From Rhizophagus irregularis (Eukaryota; Glomeromycota; Glomeromycetes; Glomerales; Glomeraceae), in assembly GCF_026210795.1 (NCBI RefSeq), contig NC_089440.1, positions 2,604,001 to 2,668,000 of the forward strand: 64,000 nucleotides of DNA, written 5' to 3'. How positions within the stretch are numbered: position 1 is the first letter of the stretch; each line of letters begins with the position of its first letter. The translations under genes were made by a program, and so were the position numbers. The notes beneath the pieces are model-generated. The model had not been told where the DNA came from and searched no databases. It saw only the letters and a list, made by a program, of their open reading frames with translations. This document shows positions 23,141 to 35,395 of the stretch, one piece after another.

Positions 23141-25391
23141 TTAAGATGTTTTAATTTTTTTAGAAACTTTACCGTTAGAAATTTTCGAGTTATCTTGCTT
23201 TTCTGAAAGAGAATTTAGATTATCATATAGTACGTCGTCGTCATCTATAAAATAAAAGTAAAATTAATAAATTATTGCTTTCTGTTATTATTATAATATA
23301 GTTTATAAGTTTTGTACCATCTATATTTAAATGATGCTTCTTTGTTTGTTGCACGGCAGTTTCATTTTTATAATCATTTTGGATATCTATGAAAAATAAT
23401 TATATTTAATATAAATAATATTGGATCTAATAAAATTATAATTAATAATTTAGTATTATAATAATTTACTCACTATAATTCGAATTGATTTCTAATTTTT
23501 CAAATACTTTAAAATAATAAATTAATTAACTTTAATTTTATTAAATTAACTAATGTTAAATTTTGATAATAAATATTTACCTTTATATACACTATTTGAT
23601 TTTGATATATTAACATTTTTTTCAATATTTGAATTATTAAAATCATCAACTAAAAGTAAAGTAAAATAATTAATAAAATTACAATTATATTATAATATAT
23701 TAATTTAAAACTAAAAATACTCACTATTGTTAGGAATGTTAAAGCTATAAGGTTTACTATGAAATGCTATAAATTATCAAAATAATATTAATTTAAGTTA
23801 AATATTATTAAAATAGTATTAACAAATTATTGCATATATGATGTACCTTCTTGTTCTTCTATTGGTATTTTTATTTAAATAAAAAGAAACTAATGTTAAC
23901 ATATTATTTTTAAAATGTAATAAAATATTTCAAAGTGGTATTATTACCTTCTGTTGCATTTTTTGCTTCAGGAAAATTGTCAAATTGATAAGTTTTACTA
24001 GTATAATTTTTGGTCATTAATTACTCAAATAGTAATTACTTAATTGTTGATGTCGATTAGAAATTATTTGATTTTGGCTTTCAACTTGATTGTTTTGAAA
24101 ACTTAACAATAATTTTTTCATTTCAGTTTCTAATATAATAGCATCAGGTCTTTTTGTTAAATCAGCATCCCAACACTGTTCCATTAATTTCTTATATTCT
24201 AAAGGAGTTCCTGGTACTATTTTTGGTCTCATTCCATTAACTATTTTCATTGCAAGATACTCATAATTAACAAATGGTAGTTGTCCTGATGATATTTCCC
24301 ACATAAGTATACCAATACTATAAATATCAGATGCAAAAGTGGTATTTTTTTCAGTAATTACTTCTGGCGCTATATAAGGAAGATTTCCATATACACTATT
24401 TAGTGGTTTGTCAACAGGGCCACAAAATCCAAGATCACTAATACGAAAATTATTAGTATATTCAAATAATATATTTCCAGAATGCAAATCTCTATGAATT
24501 GCATTTTCATTATGAATGTTATCAATCCCATTTATTATGTTACAAGCAATTTGTATCCTTTCTTTCCATAGGAGTTTATTATGGTTTAGTTTCAGATGTA
24601 TTCTTAAATCCATTTCCATTTTATTCATTACAAGCATATAATTTCCACTTGATGGATTTTTTGTTAAACCATAACATTGTACTACATCTGGCCACTTGCT
24701 ACTTATAGTTAAATGAGATTTGCTCTAAAAAATTATATACATAATTATTAACCAATTTTAAAAAATAACAATACAACAATATCTTTAATTACATACCTCT
24801 TCAAACCATCTTTGATTAGCACTTTCAAGATTTTCTAACTCTTTAAGTATTACCTTTTGATTTCCAGATCTTGTTAATTGTTTTTCTTTAGAATCCCATT
24901 CTTCATAACTTCCATCTACCCAAACTGCTGTATAAATTTCAGAACATCCACCTTTAGTTAAATATTTAACATTTTGTAAATTATTGTATGCATGGAATCC
25001 ATTCAACTATATTATTTGGATTAAATGTTTCTTTTTGACATTTTTGTATTAAATTATCAATGTCATTATTTCCAGATGTCCAGTTTGAAAAATTTTCTTT
25101 TAAATAATTTCGAACACAATGTTCACAATATAATGTTGCTAAACATTCATCTTGACAATTTACACAAATTCTTTTTGTCCCTTCATTATAAAGAATTTTA
25201 TAATTATCATAATCTTTATTTAACAATTTTATTACTTCTGATTTTTCATCTTTTGTAAGAGTTTTATCAGCAAGAACAGTTTGTTTTTTAAATTCATGTT
25301 CTTTATCTAGAGAATTATGAATAGTAGTATCCAATAATGTATATGCTCTATTAAGAGCAGCCCAAACGACATCCTCTCGAATATCAGTCAT
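23141..25391 (-). pseudogene. Tyrosine-kinase-like kinase, array copy 2 (frameshifted)
   Basis: This is collinear with copy 1: first exon from ATG 25391, catalytic exon from 24724 downward, the 12-nt exon at 23858-23847, and the tail exons down to TAA at 23143-23141. Two lesions break it. Around 24,989-24,992 a 4-bp duplication turns the IPYNNLQN segment out of frame, so the first frame ends after IVEWIPCIQ. Near 24,017-24,035 a small deletion creates a stop after LSNYYLSN, before the EPKNATEG junction. The kinase motifs are otherwise sound (VILK, HRDLHSGN, SDLGFCG, YIAPEV, SGQLPF, TKRP). The last exon keeps the longer C-terminus lost from copy 1. The gene decayed recently. Confidence 0.85.
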
Positions 25392-25541
25392 AATGTAATT
25401 TTTAATTGCAGTATGTAAAAAAAAGAAGTCGTGAAAATTTGAAATGAAAAAAGGTATAAGGCGAGTTACACGGATTTCTAACTCCGAAATTATGTAAATA
25501 TATATTTCATGCATAAGATTTTTTCCAAATTTTGAACTTTT

Positions 25542-25563
25542 GTACAACTTGTACGACTGTACA
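25542..25563 (-). promoter_or_regulatory. GTACA module upstream of kinase copy 2
   Basis: GTAC words at 25542, 25551 and 25559 (spacing 9 and 8), about 150-170 bp upstream of the start codon, as in copy 1. Confidence 0.45.
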
Positions 25564-25599
25564 AAACAGAATATTATCATCATTAAATTCTGACAGGAT

Positions 25600-27715
25600 T
25601 ACCAAATAATTAATAAAACGCTTTTAAATGCTAAAAAAATAGAATAAAAAAAAAGAGAGAAATTAACCTTAAGAAGTAATGAAATAATTTAATCAGGAAT
25701 AATTAAAATTAATTACTCCAAAATTATATAAGCAAATGATACTTTAAATTTTATACAATTATTACAGTAACGTTATTAAGTTTAACATATTGAAATTTTA
25801 TTAAAATGTTAACTTTGTATCAATTGAAAATAATAAAATTTTTACTAATAAAATAATATTTAAGATCTGAACGTAACATGCATGATGATAATCAAATGTT
25901 TAAAATAATAAATATAATTTTATAAAAAAAAAATAGTTATAAATAGAGTAGTATTCAGTTGTTATTTTTAAGAGTTTGATTTTCTATTCCTTATTAAAAG
26001 ATTGATATACTTGCTATGAAGATAAACTTTTTAGGAAAATATTTCAATGTATTTTAAGAATGATTTAATGATTTAACACATTATTTCGAATATTTCAACG
26101 TTTCAAGAATATTTTTCATAAAAATTTCCATTTAAAATTTTTTATATAGATGATAGATAAAATTTATAAAATTTCAAAGTTGGCTGACCGATGAAAATGA
26201 AGGTCTATTTATAACGAAAATAGACTAAATCATCATTATTTCTAATTTTTGTAGGACGATAAAATAAATATAAAATAAATTAAAAAACAAACTTGTAACT
26301 TTTTGTGTTAATTTAAGTTTTCAGTGTTTTGCATGAAATTAATCACATGATTGTGTTATTGTCCGGAGTGAAAGCGAAGGAAATATATTTCTACGTGCAC
26401 TGTGAAAATTTTGGCACTCACGTGATCTTAATCCAATAAAATTGCAAAATTTAATTTTATCTCCTGGTTCAATAAAAAAAATCTTCGTGTGATAGAAATT
26501 GATATTTGTACGAAATTGGTGAACTTATTACTCATAGTTATTTTATGTTAAACAAAAATGAATTTACGAATTATTATTGCAGAATCATATTTTTTTTTTT
26601 TTTGACATACATTTCTATCAACAACTTTTGATTTAGTGCGGCTAAAATGAGATTTCAATCGCAAAAATTTAAGACCTGTCTGACCACATATCATCTTAAA
26701 CTTAGCTATTATTTATGAGGGAAGGCAATTGCCACAATCTAATAAGTCGGTCATGACCATGATCGGACTGATCAGTCAAAAGCTTTTTCTGGCCAACTAT
26801 ATGATTTAACCAAAATTGAATTAATTGAAAATCAAATCATTCAATTATTGAAACTATAATTCAATTTTAATAAACTTTTATTTGGTTTATAGAGCTCATT
26901 AGGTTTTATAATTTAAAAAAAAATTGAATTGTTTTAAATTGGACTACGTTCTTTTTATTGTTTCAATTAAAAAATTGGATTTGAAATATTTGAGATCATT
27001 TTTTTTTTAATATTCAATATCTTATAATATTCTTTATTTAATACTTTAATTAAAAAATATTTTGAAATCAATAAATAATATAAAAAAAATGATTACTATA
27101 TTATGGATTTTTTTTAAAAAATAATTTTGTATGATTATTAATATAATGTTTTATTTTTTTATTTAATAAAATTATTGTTTTAAAAGATGAAGTTAACTGA
27201 TTGCAAAAAACTGAAAATATAAATTATGTTAGAAGATTGATTTTGCTTAATAAAAACTTTTGCTAATAAAAAAAATATTACCTATATAAAAATTTTCTGG
27301 AATTCTACCTGTGTCTTGATGACAATAACTTGGAGATAATTAAATAATTGATAATAATCTAATAGAAAAGTAAAAGGAGAGGTTATCCTATGATCACTCA
27401 GATAAATGAATTATTGAATTACTAGGCTGATATCAGAACGCTCATCCACGCTTACTCAGGCATATATACCAGATTTCATCTAGACTCACAAAGAATCCCG
27501 ACAAATAAGTATATTTGGAAAACCTTAGACATATATATACGTGAGCAGACCCATGAACTAAATCGTAAAAAAGCCTTCATTGCAATTAAAGCTCAACTTA
27601 GTAATTACATTCTGGAAACATTAATATTACTATGCTTGGTTATCAAATCCAACAATTTAACATTTGTTCTTCCATAGGAAGATGCTTTTATAAAGGTCTA
27701 AAACTACTCCTATTT
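25600..27715. other. Duplicated kinase upstream flank and AT-rich DNA
   Basis: 25,980-26,190 matches the flanks near 13,900 and 32,550. 26,570-26,690 matches 19,320-19,385. A GGTCA-word island lies at 26,745-26,830. 26,900-27,300 is extremely AT-rich with no ORF. No gene is supported. Confidence 0.45.
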
Positions 27716-27716
27716 A

Positions 27717-27769
27717 TAAGAAATCTTTACATTATATTTAATAAGAAATCTTTACATTATATTTAATAC
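27717..27769. repeat. 25-bp tandem duplication
   Basis: AAGAAATCTTTACATTATAT and five more bases occur twice in a row. Confidence 0.75.
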
Positions 27770-27794
27770 GAATTTTACTCTATTTGATATATTC

Positions 27795-27969
27795 TTCCAA
27801 TAAAATAACTTATAATGAGTCATAATTATTAATATTTACAATAAAGATAAATAACTAAAAACCCTGATTACTAATTTGGCTTCTTTCAATAAAATAACTT
27901 ATTAAAGAGTCATAATTATTAATATTTACAATAAGATGAATAATTACAAACCCTGATTACTAATTTTCC
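27795..27969. repeat. 89-bp direct tandem duplication
   Basis: The block AATAAAATAACTTAT...CCCTGATTACTAATTT starts at 27799 and again at 27888 with few differences. It lies directly outside the inverted-repeat element at 27,974. Confidence 0.75.
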
Positions 27970-27973
27970 ATTA

Positions 27974-28150
27974 CCCTATAAAAAATTTTATCCGTTACCT
28001 CTGTAAAAACTCCGTAAAAATGAGCCTTTCACGGACACGGAAAATGTAAATAAATCAATAAATTCCGTGATATAAGGCTATTAATTCCGCCTTTTACGGA
28101 AAAAAAATGGAATATAAAAAACGAATCGACTTTTTTTTACAAGGTTATAT
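27974..28150. mobile_element. CCCTATAAAAAA-ended MITE, copy 1
   Basis: A unit of about 175 bp begins CCCTATAAAAAATTTTATCC and ends with CGACTTTTTTTACAAGG. The two ends are short imperfect inverted repeats (CCCTRTAAAAAA). TTA lies on both sides, which would fit a 3-bp duplication. A second copy in the opposite orientation lies at 28,966-29,151, so the pair forms inverted arms about 0.8 kb apart. Confidence 0.6.
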
Positions 28151-28397
28151 TCTTTACTTAATTAATAATTATTACTGTGTTAATAATGACTTTACAGAAT
28201 ATTATTCATTATTTTTCATTTAGTAAAGTAAGTCATAGTTACTAATTTTCACAATGAAATGTTTTGTGTTATAATAATTATTTTGTATCATTTCGATCTC
28301 TATGAAATTCGCTGTGCTATAATATTTTATATGAAAGAGCTAACATTACTATAAGCAAATATCATGTGATTCATTAGTAAATGTATAGTTTAGCTTA

Positions 28398-28874
28398 TCA
28401 AGTCATCGACTCGTTCTCGCAATAACTCCAATACTCAAAAAAAGACTGATAAATCCCGAGGAGTAAAATCCTATTATAGCATAGAGAAGGAGGCTTTAAC
28501 AAAGACTAACATTTGTGGCGCCCTTCTTTTTTGTAGGGCCCAAGACTGTAGTGTTTGGTGTTTAAGAAGAGATTAGGTGTTCCGTAGGATGTTGTTTTAT
28601 TTTTTTATTTTTCTTGTTTTATGTTTCTGCGTCCTAGGTTTTTTTTTAGCTTCCGCTTTTTCCTTCCCCTTTTTTTTGTCATTCTCCCGGTCCAGTGCGT
28701 TATTCTTATTCAATTTGGGCTGTAACGTAGTTTTCCAGTCTTGAATAGTTGCCCAATCGTGAGTAGGTCCTGTATGGGATGCATGCATAGTTATTGGTCG
28801 TTGTTTTAGCTTTTTTCTAAGTTTTTTTTTGATGTACTTCTATGTAACTACTCTAGATCTAAATAAATAAAAAA
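28398..28874 (+). mobile_element. 5'-truncated retroposon (LINE-type 3' end)
   Basis: The segment ends in an A-rich (AAATA)-type tail at 28,861-28,874. It is bracketed by a near-identical direct repeat, TATAGTTTAG(C/T)TTA, at 28384-28397 and 28875-28888, with one mismatch in 14. This is the hallmark of target-primed reverse transcription. It is less AT-rich than its surroundings. An antisense 63-codon frame (28597-28788, -) is lysine-rich and not recognisable. No reverse transcriptase sequence remains. Confidence 0.6.
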
Positions 28875-28965
28875 TATAGTTTAGTTTATATGTACTTAAA
28901 CCAAAATTTGTACATCTATTATTCATATTGTCTTATAATTCAGTTTATAAATAACCAAATAACAC

Positions 28966-29151
28966 ACCCTGTAAAAAAAGTTGATCCGTTTTTATATTCC
29001 ATTTTTTTTTTCGTAAAAGGTTCATATTTCCGGAATTAATAACCTTATATCACGAATTTATCGATTTATTTATATTTTCCGTGAATGGATCCGTGAAAGG
29101 CTCATTTTTACGGAGTTTTTACAGAAATAACGGATAAAATTTTTTATAGGG
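28966..29151. mobile_element. CCCTATAAAAAA-ended MITE, copy 2 (inverted)
   Basis: The reverse complement of the 27,974-28,150 unit: it begins CCCTGTAAAAAAAGTTGATC and ends CGGATAAAATTTTTTATAGGG-like. It interrupts the kinase 3' flank between the ACTTAAACCAAAATTTGTAC block and an AAAATTAG.CAATTTTA block that are contiguous downstream of copy 1 (15,273-15,345). That comparison gives an approximate empty site. Confidence 0.65.
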
Positions 29152-29280
29152 CCAAAATTAGACAATTTTATTTGTAATAAATTTAAAATAGTATATGAAT
29201 ATTATTTTTAATCTAATTTGTAGTATATGATTTAAAAAAAGAAATTGGGGAAAAAATACTGGATAATTTAAAAATAAAAT

Positions 29281-31524
29281 TTAAGATGTTTTAATTTTTT
29301 AGAAACTTTACTATTAGAAATTTGAGTCATCTTGCTTTTCTAAATGAGAATTTGAATTATCATATATGTCATCATCATCTATAAAATAAAAAACAAAATT
29401 AATAAATTATTGCTTTCTGTTATTATTATTATAATATATTATAAAGTTTTGTACCATTTATATCTAAATGATGCTTCTTTGTTTATTGCACAGTACTTGC
29501 TTTTTCATAATCATTTTGGATATCTATAAAAAATAATTATATTTAATTTAATATTGAATCTAATAAAATTATAATTAGTAATTTAATAATTTACTTACTA
29601 TGATTTAAATTGATTTCTAATTTTCGAATACTTTGAGATGAAAATTAATTACAAGTACATTTATAGCTTATTATTCTAAAGTAATTTTAAATTTTGATAA
29701 TAATTATTTACCTTTATATACACTATTCGATTTTGATACATTAACATTTTTTTCAACACTTGAATTATTAAAATCATCAACTAAAAGTAGAATAAATTAA
29801 TTAATAAAATTGCAATTATACTGTATATTATTTTAAAGCTAAAATACTTAACCTTCATTAGGAATGTTAAAACTATAAGGTTTACTATGGAATGCTATAA
29901 AATTATATAAAATTTATTTAATTTAGGTAATATTACTAAAGTAGTATTAACAAATTATTGTTTGTACCTTCTTGCTCTTCTATTTGTATTTTATTTAAAT
30001 AAAAAGAGACTAATGTTAACATATTATTTTTAAAATATAATAAAATATTACAAAGTGATATTATTACCTTCTGTTGCATTTTTTGGTTCAGGAAAATTTT
30101 CAAATTGATAAGTTTTACTAGTATAATTTTTGCTCATTGAATCGATTGAATTACTTGAATAGTAATTACTTAATTGTTGATGTTGATTAGAAATTATTTG
30201 TTCATAGCTTTCATTTTGATTGTTGTTAAAATATAATAATAATTTTTTCATTTCAAATTCTAATGTATAAACATCAGGTCTTTTTGTCAAATCAGCATCC
30301 CAACACTGTTCCATTAATTTCTTATATTCTGAAGGAGTTCCTGATACTATTTTTGGTCTCATTCCATTTACTATTTTCATTGCAAGATCATAATTATGCT
30401 CACAATTAACAAATGGTGGTTGTCCTGATGAAATTTCCCACATAAGTATACCAACACTATAAATATCAGATGCAAAAGTGGTATTTTTTCAGTAATTACT
30501 TCTGGTGCTATATAAGGAAGATTTCCATATACACTATTTAGTGGTTTATCAACAGGTCCACAAAATCCAAGATCACTAATACGAAAATTTTGACTACCTT
30601 CAAATAATATATTTCCAGAATGCAAATCTCTATGAATTGCATTTTCTTTATGAATTCTAAGAAGTGCAAGTATTATGTTATAAGCAATTTGTATCCTTTC
30701 TTTCCATATAAGATTATTATAACTTTGTTTTATATATATTCTTAAATCCATTTCCATTTTATTCATTACAAGCATATAATTTCCACTTGATGGATTTTTT
30801 GTTAAACCATAACATTGTACTACATCTGGCCACCTGTTACTTATAGTTAAATGAGATTTGCTCTAAAAAATTATATATATAATTGTTAACCAATTTCAAA
30901 AATAATAATATAACAATATTTTTAATTACATACCTCTTCAAACCATCTTTGATTAGCACTTTCAACATTTTCTAACTTTTTAAGTATTACATATTGGTCT
31001 CCAAATCTTGTTAATTGTTTTTCTTGTGAATCCCACTCATCAAAACTTCCACCTATCCAAACTGCTGTATAAATTTCAGAACATCCACCTTTAGTTAAAT
31101 ATTTAACATTTTGTAAATTATTATATGGAATCCATTCAATAATTCTATTTGGTTGCAATATTTCCATTTGACATTTTTGTATTAAATCATTAATGTCATT
31201 ATTTCCAGATGTCCAGTTTGAAAAATTTTCTTTTAAATAATTTCGAGCACAATGTTCACAATATAATGTTGCTAAACATTCTTCTTGACAAATTTCACAA
31301 ATTCTTCTTGTTCCTTCATTATAAAGAATTTTATAACTGTCATAATCTTTATTTAACGATTTTATTACTTCTGATTTTTCATCTTTTGTAAGAGATTCAT
31401 CAGCAAGAACAGTTTGTTTTTTAAATTCATGTCGTTTATCCAAAGTATTATGAATATTAAAATCTACTAATGAATATGCTCTATTATACGCAGCCCAAAC
31501 AACATCCTCTCGAATATCAGTCAT
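29281..31524 (-). pseudogene. Tyrosine-kinase-like kinase, array copy 3 (one-base frameshift)
   Basis: Exon 1 is 31524-30934 (197 codons) with the cysteine cluster CEICx3Cx5CxxC, and the catalytic exon begins at 30862. The frame is lost at one point. In the T run at 30484-30489 (A run on the coding strand) there are six bases where copy 2 has seven, so the reading after EVITEK shifts. Upstream HRDLHSGN, SDLGFCG and YIAPEV, and downstream ILMWEISSGQPPF, MRPKI, TKRP and EPKNATEG, are all intact. The 12-nt exon (29979-29968) and the tail exons down to TAA at 29283-29281 are preserved. The lesion is a single homopolymer base, so a sequencing error is possible and the gene may be functional. Confidence 0.8.
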
Positions 31525-31656
31525 AATGCAAGTTTTAATTACAGTATGTAGTGAAAATTTTGAAAATTTTAAAATGAAAAAAGGTGAGGATTTCTGGCTC
31601 CCGAAATTATGTAAATATATATTTCATGCATAAGGTTTTTCCAAATTTTGAACTTT

Positions 31657-31670
31657 GTACAATTTGTACA
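31657..31670 (-). promoter_or_regulatory. GTACA module of kinase copy 3, split by an insertion
   Basis: GTACA occurs at 31657 and 31666 (spacing 9). The third word of the module is displaced to 31873, beyond an inverted-repeat insertion. Confidence 0.45.
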
Positions 31671-31863
31671 TCTTACCACACCACCCTCGGCTATATGTTT
31701 ATGGTAACACAGGTGACATATTATGCAGGTGACAAATAGAGATCAGACTACAAAAAAAATTCTAAGTCGCTGAGATAAATATAAACAACGCGAACGCGGC
31801 AGTCACGTGTACGGTGACGGTTAGGCACCACAGTGACCACACCTTTCCGAGGTGGTGGTAAGA
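31671..31863. mobile_element. 193-bp inverted-repeat insertion in the kinase promoter module
   Basis: It starts TCTTACCACACCACCCTCGG, and from the right on the other strand reads TCTTACCACCACCTCGG, so the ends are imperfect inverted repeats. The body is clearly richer in G+C than its surroundings and reiterates GGTGAC/GTCACC words. Kinase copies 1 and 2 have uninterrupted sequence at this place, which shows insertion in copy 3. No convincing target duplication is seen. Confidence 0.65.
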
Positions 31864-31899
31864 TCATTCTTTGTACAATTGTGCAACAGAATATGATCA

Positions 31900-33524
31900 A
31901 CATTAAATTCTCGCAGAATTAACAGGATTATCAAATAATTAAAAAAAAGCTTTAAATGCATTTTCAATCTCTAGAAGATAAAATAAAAAACAAGAGAGAG
32001 AAATTTGCCAAAGAAGCAATGAAATAATTTAATCAGAAATAATTAGAAAAGAGTTCGTTATGCAGTAAAATGTTGCGCAGCAATCACGTGATATAACTGG
32101 ACCATCAATGTAGCAAAATGTCGAATATGTTCGACATGTTCGATATGTTGCATATGTCCGATATAATTAACCTTCTGCTTTATTATAAATAAACATTTTT
32201 TAATGTATAGCTTATTTTTAAGCGTATAAGAACTGACATATAATAATATAAACAAATGATACTTTAAATTTCATACAGTTATTACAGTAGTAACGAAATT
32301 AAGTTTGCCATTTTGAAATTTTATTAAAATGTCAACTTTATATCAATTGAAAATAATAAATTTTTATTATTATAATAAAATTCGAAATAAACATTAAACA
32401 AATTATGAAAATATTTAAGATTTGAACGCTAACATGTATGATTATAATCAAATGTCTAAAAATAATAAATAATTTCAAAAAAAAAAAAAGTAATTATAAA
32501 TAGAGTATTGCTATTTTAAGAGTTTTATTTTTTTTTCTATTTCTTATTAAAAGAGTGAAATTCTTGTTATGAAAATAAAACTTTTTAGGAAATATTTCAA
32601 TGTATTTTAAAAAATGACTTAATGACCTATCATATTATTTCGAATATTTCAAACGTTTCAAGAATATTTATAAATAAAAAAAATTATTTTATAAATGAAT
32701 AATAAACAGAAACTCGAAGTTGACCATCCAATGAAAATGAAAGTATTACAAAAGTAATTGTATTTATCTTTCAAGTATCATAAGTATCATATTGGTATAA
32801 AGCCCCTTTGTTTTTTATTTGGTTTCATATTTATTTTTGCCGTCTTAATAAATCTATTAACCAAATAGTAAACTTCTAAAACTCTTTTGTGTATAGGAAT
32901 CACATGACCATATTCAATAAACACTCGAAATTGTTTTTAAAATACACGACAGGAAGAGTAGAGTGTCGCACGATAAAGTAATAATATTATTTTTAGGACA
33001 ATAGCAAAAAAAAATGAATATAGTAAATAAAACTAAAAAAAAATAAATAATAAATAAATAATAAATTTTACTCCTTTTTTTTAATACACATTTTAAGTTA
33101 AATACGTATATTCATAGTATTCTTTTGTTTACTCATTTTAATACCTTTGTCAATTCCGAAGAGAATTATTTACAAATAGTAATCAATTAAATATCGAATT
33201 GAATTTTCTCTCGTCTCGTACAGTACTGCGACATCATGCAGCCCGATGATCGCTATTGGAAATATTGAATAGTGTTGTGACCATATTGTTTGATTACATC
33301 ATGACACACTTTCAAAGAGATCGGCATATACGGAAAATATTTGTTATTCAAATAACCTTATTCAGATATAATCTTTTATCCGAGCAATTGTTATTGTTAA
33401 ACAACCGCAGCAGTTTGATTTATTTTTAAGACGAAATTAAAAGCTTTTCCCCTACAAATCTAGAATTTCTCGCTAATTATTTTCACTACTAAATAAACGA
33501 ACAAGAACTTAAAAAAAAATTTTT
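31900..33524. other. Duplicated kinase flank; 5' region of kinase copy 4
   Basis: 32,250-32,720 matches the flank sequence near 13,800-14,050 and 25,750-26,190. Around 32,100-32,170 the word TTCGACATGTTCGATATG is partly reiterated. 33,050-33,520 is the probable promoter region of copy 4; it lacks the GTACA module. Confidence 0.45.
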
Positions 33525-35395
33525 ATGATGATTAAAATTCGAGAAGCATTAGTCTATGCTGCAATAAGTAGAGCATACGAACTAGTAGATTACAATGTAC
33601 AAACCAATTTGAACAAACGCCATGAATTTAGGAAGAAAACTATCATCAACGATAAAACTCTTACGGAAGATGAAAAACGGGTTGCAATAAATAAACTGAA
33701 TAAGGATTATGATCATTTTACGATCTTATTTAACAATGGAGAAGGGAGGATATGTGAAGATTGTTATAATGAATGTTTAGCAAAATCATATTGCGAAAAT
33801 TGTTTAAGAAATTATTTAATAACAAAATTTTCAGATTGGTCATCTGGAAATATTGACATTGATAATCTATTACAAAAATGTCAAATGGAGTCATGCGCTC
33901 CAGATATGATAGTTGAATGGATACCATTCAATAAATTAGAAAATATTATTTATTTAACTAAAGGTGGATTCTCCGAAATTTATACTGCGGACTGGACTGA
34001 TGGATGTTATAATGAATGGGATCCCATAAAAAAAGAGTTAAAGAAATTTGGAGTGCAAGAAGTAATACTTAAAAAATTAGAAATTGCTGAAAGTGATGAT
34101 AGAAATTGGTTTGAAGAAGTATGTAAAAAGTTTTTTTTTTAAAAAAAAATATTTGTTAGTTTCTTGCTTAGATTTTTAATATATATATATATATATATAT
34201 TTTAAAAAAAAATCCTGCTAAAATATTTATATTTTTTTTAGAGTAAATCTCATTTAACGATAAATAATATCTATTCGAATGTCGTACCATGCTATGGATT
34301 GACAAAAGACCCGAATGGAAATTATATGCTTGTAATGAATAAAATGAATATGGATTTAAGGACGTATTTGCAAAAAAATCATAATAAAATTACATGGCAA
34401 GAAAGGATACAAATTGTTTCGAATATAGTATATACACTATTTCGAATTCATGAAATTAATGCAATTCATAGAGACTTACACTCGGGAAATGTTTTGTACT
34501 ACGAAGATAATCAAAGCTTTCATGTTAGTGATTTCGGATTTTGTGGACCTGTTGATAAGCCATTGAATAGTATATATGGAAATCTTCCTTATATAGCACC
34601 AGAAGTTATCATTGGAAGAGAAACAACTTTTGCTTCTGATATTTATAGTATCGGTATGCTTATGTGGGAAATATCATCTGGACAACCACCGTTTATTAAT
34701 TATGAGCATAATTATTTACTTGCAATGAATATAATAAACGGGATGAGACCAAGAATAATTCCAGGAACTCCTTTAGTGTATAAAGAATTGATGGAAAAAT
34801 GTTGGAATGCTGATCCAACAAAACGACCTGATATTATAGATATCGATAATGAGGTTTATAAAATGAGGAAATTATTTCATGATGATGAATTAGGACAATT
34901 ATATGATACGAATAGAATTTTCTTATATTCTAATCATTATTATGATTCGAGTAGTAGAATTTACGAATTTAGAAATCTTCCCGAACCAAAAAATGCAACA
35001 GAAGGTACGAATTAATAAACCTATACAAAGTTTTTTTGATTAAAATAAAAAATTAATTAAGTTTATATTTTTGTTTAAATAAAAAATAGAAGAACAAGAA
35101 GGTATACTATTATATGTTATTTTATAAAATGATTTTTATTTTCATATGATAATTATATTTTTTAAAATATTTTTCTTAATTTTAAAAGCATTTCCAAGTA
35201 AGACTATTAATAGTTTCAACATTGATAATTGTAAGTAATGAATCATTTGATAAAGTTACACAAAATGACGTAATATACGACTATATCGACAAATTATTGA
35301 TTCCATGTAATTTTTTTTTAGTGGACGAATTAAATAATACGAGTAGCAATGGAAATATCAATTCATGTAAGACTTTTAATGCAGGTACTTTTTAA
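33525..35395 (+). CDS. Tyrosine-kinase-like protein kinase, array copy 4 (inverted, intact)
   Basis: I read five exons: 33525-34118, 34242-35004, 35090-35101 (12 nt), 35189-35230 and 35322-35395. They total 1,485 nt (494 residues) and the phases agree with copy 1. It is the only plus-strand copy and the most diverged. It keeps the cysteine cluster (CEDCYNEC...CENC), loop LTKGGFSEIYTADW, VILKK, HRDLHSGNVL and a canonical DFG (SDFGFCG), where the other copies have DLG. YIAPEV, DIYSIGMLMWE and TKRP follow. The C-terminal tail is shorter and ends at a stop in what would be the fifth exon; further tail exons downstream are not convincing. A (TA)n run lies in intron 1 (34,181-34,200). It is likely a functional, older paralogue. 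Confidence 0.85.

Noticed and set aside
28597-28788. Lysine-rich 63-codon minus-strand ORF
   Set aside because: It is antisense to a tailed retroposon fragment; the lysines come from T-rich runs on the other strand.
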